Assembly: GCF_001186365.1 (NCBI RefSeq) | Contig: NZ_LDTZ01000015.1 | Coordinates: forward strand, 62,001 to 126,000 | DNA length: 64,000 nucleotides | Reading direction: 5' to 3' | Source: Gordonia jacobaea | Lineage (GTDB): Bacteria; Actinomycetota; Actinomycetes; Mycobacteriales; Mycobacteriaceae | Shown: positions 61,640 through 64,000 of the stretch, in pieces | Position numbering within the stretch: position 1 is the stretch's first letter | Layout of the letters: every line of letters begins with the position of its first letter | Made by a program: the position numbers and the translations under genes | Notes under the pieces: generated by a model | Seen by the model: the letters and a program-made list of their open reading frames with translations, nothing else | Told to the model about the DNA's origin: nothing | Databases searched by the model: none

Positions 61640-63427
61640 ATGTCTCTAACCGCCACGCGGGAGGTTGCTTCCGCAGCGGGCGCACCGATGACCCATCGAC
61701 AAAAGCTCGAAGCACTCGTCGGTTTGCTCCTCGGGATGTTCGTCGCGTTTCTCTCGTCGACGATCGTGTCCAACGCGCTCCCCGTCATCATCACCGACCT
61801 GCATGGAACGCAGGGTCAGTACACCTGGGTCGTCACGGCGACTCTCCTCGCATCCACGGCGACCACACCCATCTGGGGCAAGCTTTCCGACCTGGTGAGC
61901 AAGAAGATCCTGGTCCAGGCGTCGTTGGCGTTGTTCACCCTCGGCTCGGTGCTCGCCGGACTCTCACAGTCGGTCGGCATGCTGATCGGTTTCCGTGTCA
62001 TCCAGGGCCTCGGACTCGGTGGCCTGCAGGCGCTGGTCGTCATCGTGATCGCATCCATGTTCAGCCCACGCGAACGCGGCCGCTATCAGGGTCCGATCGC
62101 AGCCGTGATGTCGCTCGCGACGGTCGCCGGCCCGCTGATCGGTGGCGTGATCGTCGACACCAGCTGGCTCGGTTGGCGCTGGACGTTCTACGTCTGTGTT
62201 CCGCTCGCGGTGATCGCATTGCTGGTCATCCAGCGCACGCTGAATCTTCCGACGGTCCGCAAGGACGTTCGCATCGACTACCTCGGCGCGTTCCTGATCG
62301 CGGCAGGCGTGAGCACACTGCTCATCTGGGTCACCCTCGCCGGTGACAGCTTCGCTTGGCTCTCGGGAATGACGTTCGGACTCGTCGCACTCGGAATCGT
62401 CCTCATCGCAGGTGCATTGTTCGTCGAATCACGCGCCAAGGACCCGATCATCCCGCTGCGGTTGTTCCGTGACCGCACGACGACTCTCGCCACAATGGCG
62501 AGCGTTGCAGTGGGTGTCGCACTGTTCGGTGGTGCCGTGTTCCTCGGTCAGTACTTCCAGATCGCCCGCGGCTACTCCCCCACGGCGGCAGGTCTGCTCA
62601 CCCTTCCGATGATCATCGGCTCGATGCTCGCCGCAACGGTCTCGGGCGCCCTGATCACACGGTTCGGTCGGTGGAAGCGCTTCCTCGTCACCGGTGCTGC
62701 CCTGATGACAGCAGGCTTCTTCCTCCTGTCGACCATCGACGCCCATACCGACATGGTCGTCATCGGAGCGTTCCTGTTCATTCTCGGACTCGGCATGGGA
62801 ATGACCATGCAGAACCTCGTGATGGCTGTGCAGAACAACGTCGGACCCGATGACCTCGGTTCAGCGACGTCGACGGTGACGTTCTTCCGCTCGCTCGGAG
62901 GCGCGGCAGGCGTGTCGGTTCTCGGTGCGGTGCTGGCAACCCACGTCACCGACCTGATCACCAAGGGTCTGGTGGCAGCGGGTGTCAATCCCGCTCAGAC
63001 CGGCGGGTCGGGTGCAGGGCTCTCGAACCTCAAGGATCTGCCGGGACCGATCGCCGAGATCGTCCGCGGTTCCTACGGTGACGCAATCGCGCGCGTCTTC
63101 TTCATCGCCGGTGTGATGGCCGCGATCAGCTTCGTCGCGATCGTGTTCATCAAGGAGGTCGCACTCAAGACGCAGAGCTTCGACGAACAGCGGATGGCCG
63201 CTGTTCGTGAGGAAGTCATCGACGTCACCCCCGCCGCGTCGTTCGACGTAGCTCCGGTCACCGTGGACAGCGGACGGACCAGCGACAGCCACGCTAGCGA
63301 CTCGGACGTGGACGACATCGACGAGGAGTTCGCGAAACTCGTCGACGGTCCGGAAGCCACTGCGCGCTCAACGGCCGCCGTCGGCGAAACCGACGCTCAG
63401 CCCGGACGTCACGAGCGCACGGAGTAA
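61640..63427 (+). CDS. MFS drug exporter, DHA2/EmrB type
   Basis: 595 residues from the ATG at 61640, chosen for the strong AGGAGG 9-10 bases upstream. Fourteen helices; motif D1 is LSSTIVSNALPVI, motif A-like GKLSDLVSKKI, motif C VAGPLIGGVIVD. The last 85 residues are acidic, Ser-rich and cytoplasmic. It should expel drugs or lipophilic compounds by proton antiport under control of the MarR gene upstream. Its relation to the DHA2 protein at 15155 is only at family level. Confidence 0.87.
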   Translation: MSLTATREVASAAGAPMTHRQKLEALVGLLLGMFVAFLSSTIVSNALPVIITDLHGTQGQYTWVVTATLLASTATTPIWGKLSDLVSKKILVQASLALFTLGSVLAGLSQSVGMLIGFRVIQGLGLGGLQALVVIVIASMFSPRERGRYQGPIAAVMSLATVAGPLIGGVIVDTSWLGWRWTFYVCVPLAVIALLVIQRTLNLPTVRKDVRIDYLGAFLIAAGVSTLLIWVTLAGDSFAWLSGMTFGLVALGIVLIAGALFVESRAKDPIIPLRLFRDRTTTLATMASVAVGVALFGGAVFLGQYFQIARGYSPTAAGLLTLPMIIGSMLAATVSGALITRFGRWKRFLVTGAALMTAGFFLLSTIDAHTDMVVIGAFLFILGLGMGMTMQNLVMAVQNNVGPDDLGSATSTVTFFRSLGGAAGVSVLGAVLATHVTDLITKGLVAAGVNPAQTGGSGAGLSNLKDLPGPIAEIVRGSYGDAIARVFFIAGVMAAISFVAIVFIKEVALKTQSFDEQRMAAVREEVIDVTPAASFDVAPVTVDSGRTSDSHASDSDVDDIDEEFAKLVDGPEATARSTAAVGETDAQPGRHERTE

Positions 63428-63487
63428 CCGTCGAAACGATGTACGCGCACTAGCGCGCACTGATTCCAGACACACTGGTTCCAGACA

Positions 63488-63525
63488 CACTGTGGCCCAC
63501 AGCCTTTTCGCTGTGGGCCACAGTG
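63488..63525. terminator. Bidirectional terminator between the MFS gene and nadC
   Basis: A perfect 16-bp stem CACTGTGGCCCACAGC/GCTGTGGGCCACAGTG with a 6-nt loop between two convergent genes. Short imperfect direct repeats (GCATCTCAGAACCGTT-like) follow at 63525-63575. Confidence 0.8.
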
Positions 63526-63590
63526 CATCTCAGAACCGTTGCACCTCAGAACTGGTGCATCTCAAAACCGTTGCCTGCACGCCGCAGCGC

Positions 63591-64000
63591 TCAGAGAGGA
63601 ATGTCGAGTCCGAGGTCGAGCGCGGTTACCGAATGCGTCAGCGCGCCGACGGCGAGGTAGTCGACGCCCGTGCGGGCGTAGTCGGCGGCCTGGTCCAGAC
63701 TCAACCCGCCGGAGGACTCGAGTTTTGTCTCCGGCGACCTGTTGTTGCGGCGGGAGACGGCCATCTGGGTTGCCCAGAGTTCGAAGTTGTCGAGCAACAC
63801 GAGTTGGGGTGCGAGGTCGAGCACCTCGTCGAGTTGATCGAGCGAGTCCACCTCGACCTCGACCGGCAGGTCGGGTGCCGCCGCACGCACAGCGCGGAGC
63901 GCCGCGCTCACCGATCCCGCGGCGGCAACGTGATTGTCTTTGATCAGCGCGGCGTCACCGAGCCCCATGCGGTGATTGACGCCGCCACCTGCGCGCACCG
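63591..64000 (-). CDS. nadC: Nicotinate-nucleotide pyrophosphorylase, C-terminal part (runs off the window)
   Basis: The last about 136 residues of NadC, which converts quinolinate to nicotinate mononucleotide in NAD synthesis. The segment NHRMGLGDAALIKDNHVAAAGS is the conserved substrate-lysine region, with VEVEVDSLDQL, LVLLDNFEL, LESSGGLSL and VDYLAVGALTHSV after it. The start lies beyond the right edge. Its place next to the his operon matches M. tuberculosis nadC (Rv1596). Confidence 0.94.
   Translation of the reverse strand, partial: VRAGGGVNHRMGLGDAALIKDNHVAAAGSVSAALRAVRAAAPDLPVEVEVDSLDQLDEVLDLAPQLVLLDNFELWATQMAVSRRNNRSPETKLESSGGLSLDQAADYARTGVDYLAVGALTHSVTALDLGLDIPL

Overview
The window is about 66% GC chromosomal DNA from a mycolic-acid-type actinomycete (order Mycobacteriales), most likely Gordonia, Williamsia or a close relative. 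The best evidence is synteny and content. From the right end leftwards it runs nadC, hisD-hisC-hisB-hisH-hisA-impA-hisF-hisI, trpE, a Trp-associated membrane protein, trpC-trpB-trpA, lgt, pyk, tesB and then pdtaR beside a leucine tRNA. This is the gene order I recall for Mycobacterium tuberculosis Rv1596-Rv1626. GTG and TTG starts and 4-bp start/stop overlaps are common. Genus assignment is inference.

Left edge (1-5,000): the end of a branched-chain amino-acid ABC transporter locus (livH fragment, livK), the ANTAR response regulator pdtaR, a compact tRNA-Leu(CAA) with its terminator, and a FUSC-type membrane protein. From 5,000 to 34,300 is an accessory stretch of small self-contained modules: a Tat-exported protein with a GMC oxidoreductase; an iron-type ABC importer with a possible IdeR box; an AraC/PAS regulator, cyanase and FNT channel; an M23 peptidase; an MFS pump; hydroxypyruvate isomerase plus tartronate-semialdehyde reductase; a TetR-controlled agmatine deiminase and amidase; an SOS-boxed DUF222/HNH protein; a three-gene unit of repeat peptide, JmjC oxygenase and sucrase-ferredoxin; small conserved proteins; and a KimA-like potassium importer.

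From 34,300 to 58,400 lies the conserved core, almost all on the minus strand: tesB, pyk, gltBD, lgt, and the trp and his genes. The his and trp genes are packed so tightly that most start codons overlap the preceding stop. trpF is absent, which fits the dual-function PriA isomerase of actinobacteria. The right end holds a second DUF222/HNH copy in inverted orientation, a MarR/MFS efflux pair with an operator palindrome, and the 3' part of nadC.

The most interesting candidate for an undescribed system is 25386-27772. It encodes an 84-residue peptide made almost entirely of three near-identical 24-25-residue Gly/Asp/His repeats, directly abutted by a JmjC-type Fe(II)/2-oxoglutarate oxygenase and then by a sucrase-ferredoxin-like [2Fe-2S] protein. 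This looks like substrate, hydroxylase and redox partner. Second is the pair of about 2.1-kb inverted DUF222/HNH units with identical LexA boxes, flanking about 34 kb that contain the gltBD, trp and his genes.
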